From Streptomyces mexicanus (GTDB lineage: Bacteria > Actinomycetota > Actinomycetes > Streptomycetales > Streptomycetaceae): a stretch of DNA of 33,943 nt. Made by a program: the position numbers and the translations under genes. The DNA is taken from positions 2,955,059-2,989,001 of the forward strand of contig NZ_LR732544.1 in the NCBI RefSeq assembly GCF_902506575.1. Direction: 5' to 3'. Shown piece by piece: positions 32,941 through 33,943 of the stretch. The notes below the pieces were generated by a model. That model did not search any database, was not told the DNA's origin, and was given only the letters and a program-made list of their open reading frames with translations. Each line of letters starts with the position of its first letter. Positions within the stretch are counted from its first letter, which is position 1.

Positions 32941-33943
32941 ATGGCGAGCATCAAGGACGTCGCCGCCGCGGCAGGGGTCTCCGTCGCCACGGTCTCGCGC
33001 GTCCTGAACGACCACCCGTCGGTCAGCGCCGACGCCCGTACGCGGGTGATGACCGCCGTCGCGGCGCTGGGCTACCGGCCGAACGCCGTCGCCCGTTCCC
33101 TGCGCACCGACCAGACCCGCACCCTGGGGCTGGTCATCAGCGACGTGCTCAACCCGTACTTCACCGAGCTGGCCCGCTCCGTCGAGGAGGAGGCCCGGGC
33201 CCTCGGCTACAGCGTGATCATCGGCAACGCCGACGAGCGGCCCGATCTGCAGGACCACCACGTCCGCACCCTCCTCGACCGCCGGATCGACGGGCTCCTG
33301 GTCTCCCCCACCGACGGCGGCTCGCCGCTGATGCTGGACGCCGCGCGGGCGGGGACGCCGATGGTGTTCGTGGACCGGTGGATCCGCGGGGTGGACGTGC
33401 CGGTGGTCCGCGCGGACGGGCAGGGGGCCGTGCGGGAGCTGGTCGCGCATCTGCACCGGCTGGGGCACCGGCGGCTCGCGATCATCGCGGGGCCGGCCGC
33501 CACCACCACCGGCAGTGAGCGGGTCGAGGCCTTCCGGGCGGCGCTGGCCGAGTACGGGCTGGCCCTCCCGGACGCCTACACCGGGCAGGGCGACTTCCAG
33601 GCGGACAGCGGGCGGCGGGTCACCGAGGGGTTCCTCGATCTGCCCGAGCCGCCCGAGGTGATCTTCGCGGCGGACAACCTGATGGCCCTCGGCGCGCTGG
33701 ACGCGATCCGGGCGCGCCGGCTGCGGGTGCCCGACGACGTCGCGCTGGCGGCGTTCGACGACATCCCCTGGTTCCCGCACACCGATCCGCCGATCACCGC
33801 CATCGCCCAGCCGACGGGTGAGCTGGGGCGCGCCGCCGTGCGTGCCCTGGTCGACCGCATCGAGGGGCGGACCCCGACGTCCGTGACCCTGCCCGCCCGG
33901 CTGGTCGTGCGCCGCTCGTGCGGCGAGTCCTCCCCGCCGGCCC
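32941..33943 (+). CDS. LacI-family transcriptional regulator (partial)
   Basis: The frame starts at ATG 32941 (AAGGAGG upstream) and is open to the window edge, 334 codons, so the stop lies outside. The HTH and hinge are textbook: MASIKDVAAAAGVSVATVSR, then VLNDHPSVSADARTRV and GYRPNAVARSLRT. The ligand domain follows RbsR/CcpA order, with TLGLVISDVLNPYFTELAR, RRIDGLLVSP, HLHRLGHRRLAIIAG and VALAAFDDIPWF. It should bind a sugar or phosphosugar. It has two LacI-type operators in its promoter. Its other targets are probably beyond the window; no matching operator was seen in the iol promoters. Confidence 0.92.
   Translation, partial: MASIKDVAAAAGVSVATVSRVLNDHPSVSADARTRVMTAVAALGYRPNAVARSLRTDQTRTLGLVISDVLNPYFTELARSVEEEARALGYSVIIGNADERPDLQDHHVRTLLDRRIDGLLVSPTDGGSPLMLDAARAGTPMVFVDRWIRGVDVPVVRADGQGAVRELVAHLHRLGHRRLAIIAGPAATTTGSERVEAFRAALAEYGLALPDAYTGQGDFQADSGRRVTEGFLDLPEPPEVIFAADNLMALGALDAIRARRLRVPDDVALAAFDDIPWFPHTDPPITAIAQPTGELGRAAVRALVDRIEGRTPTSVTLPARLVVRRSCGESSPPA

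Noticed and set aside
32941..33943. LacI-type gene as the missing inositol regulator
   Set aside because: Its promoter operators (TGTAATCGWTTCCA) do not resemble the inverted repeat in the iol promoter, and it lies 20 kb away.

Overview
The window has the hallmarks of a Streptomyces chromosome: about 70% GC, strong third-position GC bias, GTG and TTG starts, 4-nt overlapping operons, a 429-aa citrate synthase, and DUF397/DUF5753/HATPase gene sets. It also carries Streptomyces-type ESX (type VII secretion) proteins. No rRNA, CRISPR array or intact transposase is visible.

Layout. (1) 1-2.2 kb: tRNA-Pro(GGG), then a Bcr/CflA-type drug exporter divergent from a MarR regulator, with a 20-nt inverted repeat between them. 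(2) 2.6-13.4 kb: a myo-inositol catabolic island. iolC, a Cgl0159-type aldolase-like barrel gene, iolB and iolD run leftward. They diverge from a sugar ABC transporter (binding protein, permease, ATPase) plus an iolE-like gene. iolG and a small cupin gene converge from the right. The divergent promoter holds a large inverted repeat. iolD is interrupted by a frameshift that looks like a short deletion. iolA and the pathway regulator are not in the window. (3) 13.6-16.4 kb: copper export, a CsoR-type operator followed by copZ and copA. (4) 16.4-18.7 kb: a structured non-coding stretch, then citA (citrate synthase) on the minus strand. (5) 18.7-21.5 kb: recD2 helicase whose normal 5' end is missing. 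The open frame instead continues through an antisense 150-nt fragment of an acyl-CoA dehydrogenase gene into a YwqK-type immunity gene. (6) 21.5-27.7 kb: variable region with a frameshifted hypothetical gene, two convergent hypotheticals, a TetR/SDR divergent pair, two coupled hypotheticals and a DUF397-XRE-HATPase set. In that set the XRE and HATPase genes have both lost their 5' ends at one junction. (7) 27.7-32.6 kb: an ESX-linked polymorphic toxin locus, transcribed leftward. It comprises two small WXG100/ESAT-6-like proteins, a DUF6507-type protein, an 886-aa toxin ending in a YwqJ-like deaminase, its YwqK immunity partner overlapping the toxin stop, and an eroded second YwqK copy. (8) 32.9 kb to the edge: a LacI-family regulator behind two near-identical operators 33 bp apart, cut by the window end.

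How it fits together. The iol island would import inositol and convert it through inosose, diketo-inositol, 5-deoxyglucuronate and deoxy-keto-gluconate to a phosphorylated aldol substrate. The iolD break would stop this at step three unless it is a sequence error. The most interesting part is the toxin/immunity locus. Three YwqK-type immunity genes lie within about 7 kb in three states: intact and coupled to the toxin, decayed by several frameshifts, and fused in frame upstream of a DNA helicase. Several broken or chimeric genes in one window suggest either real decay in a variable region or local assembly error; long-read remapping would decide.
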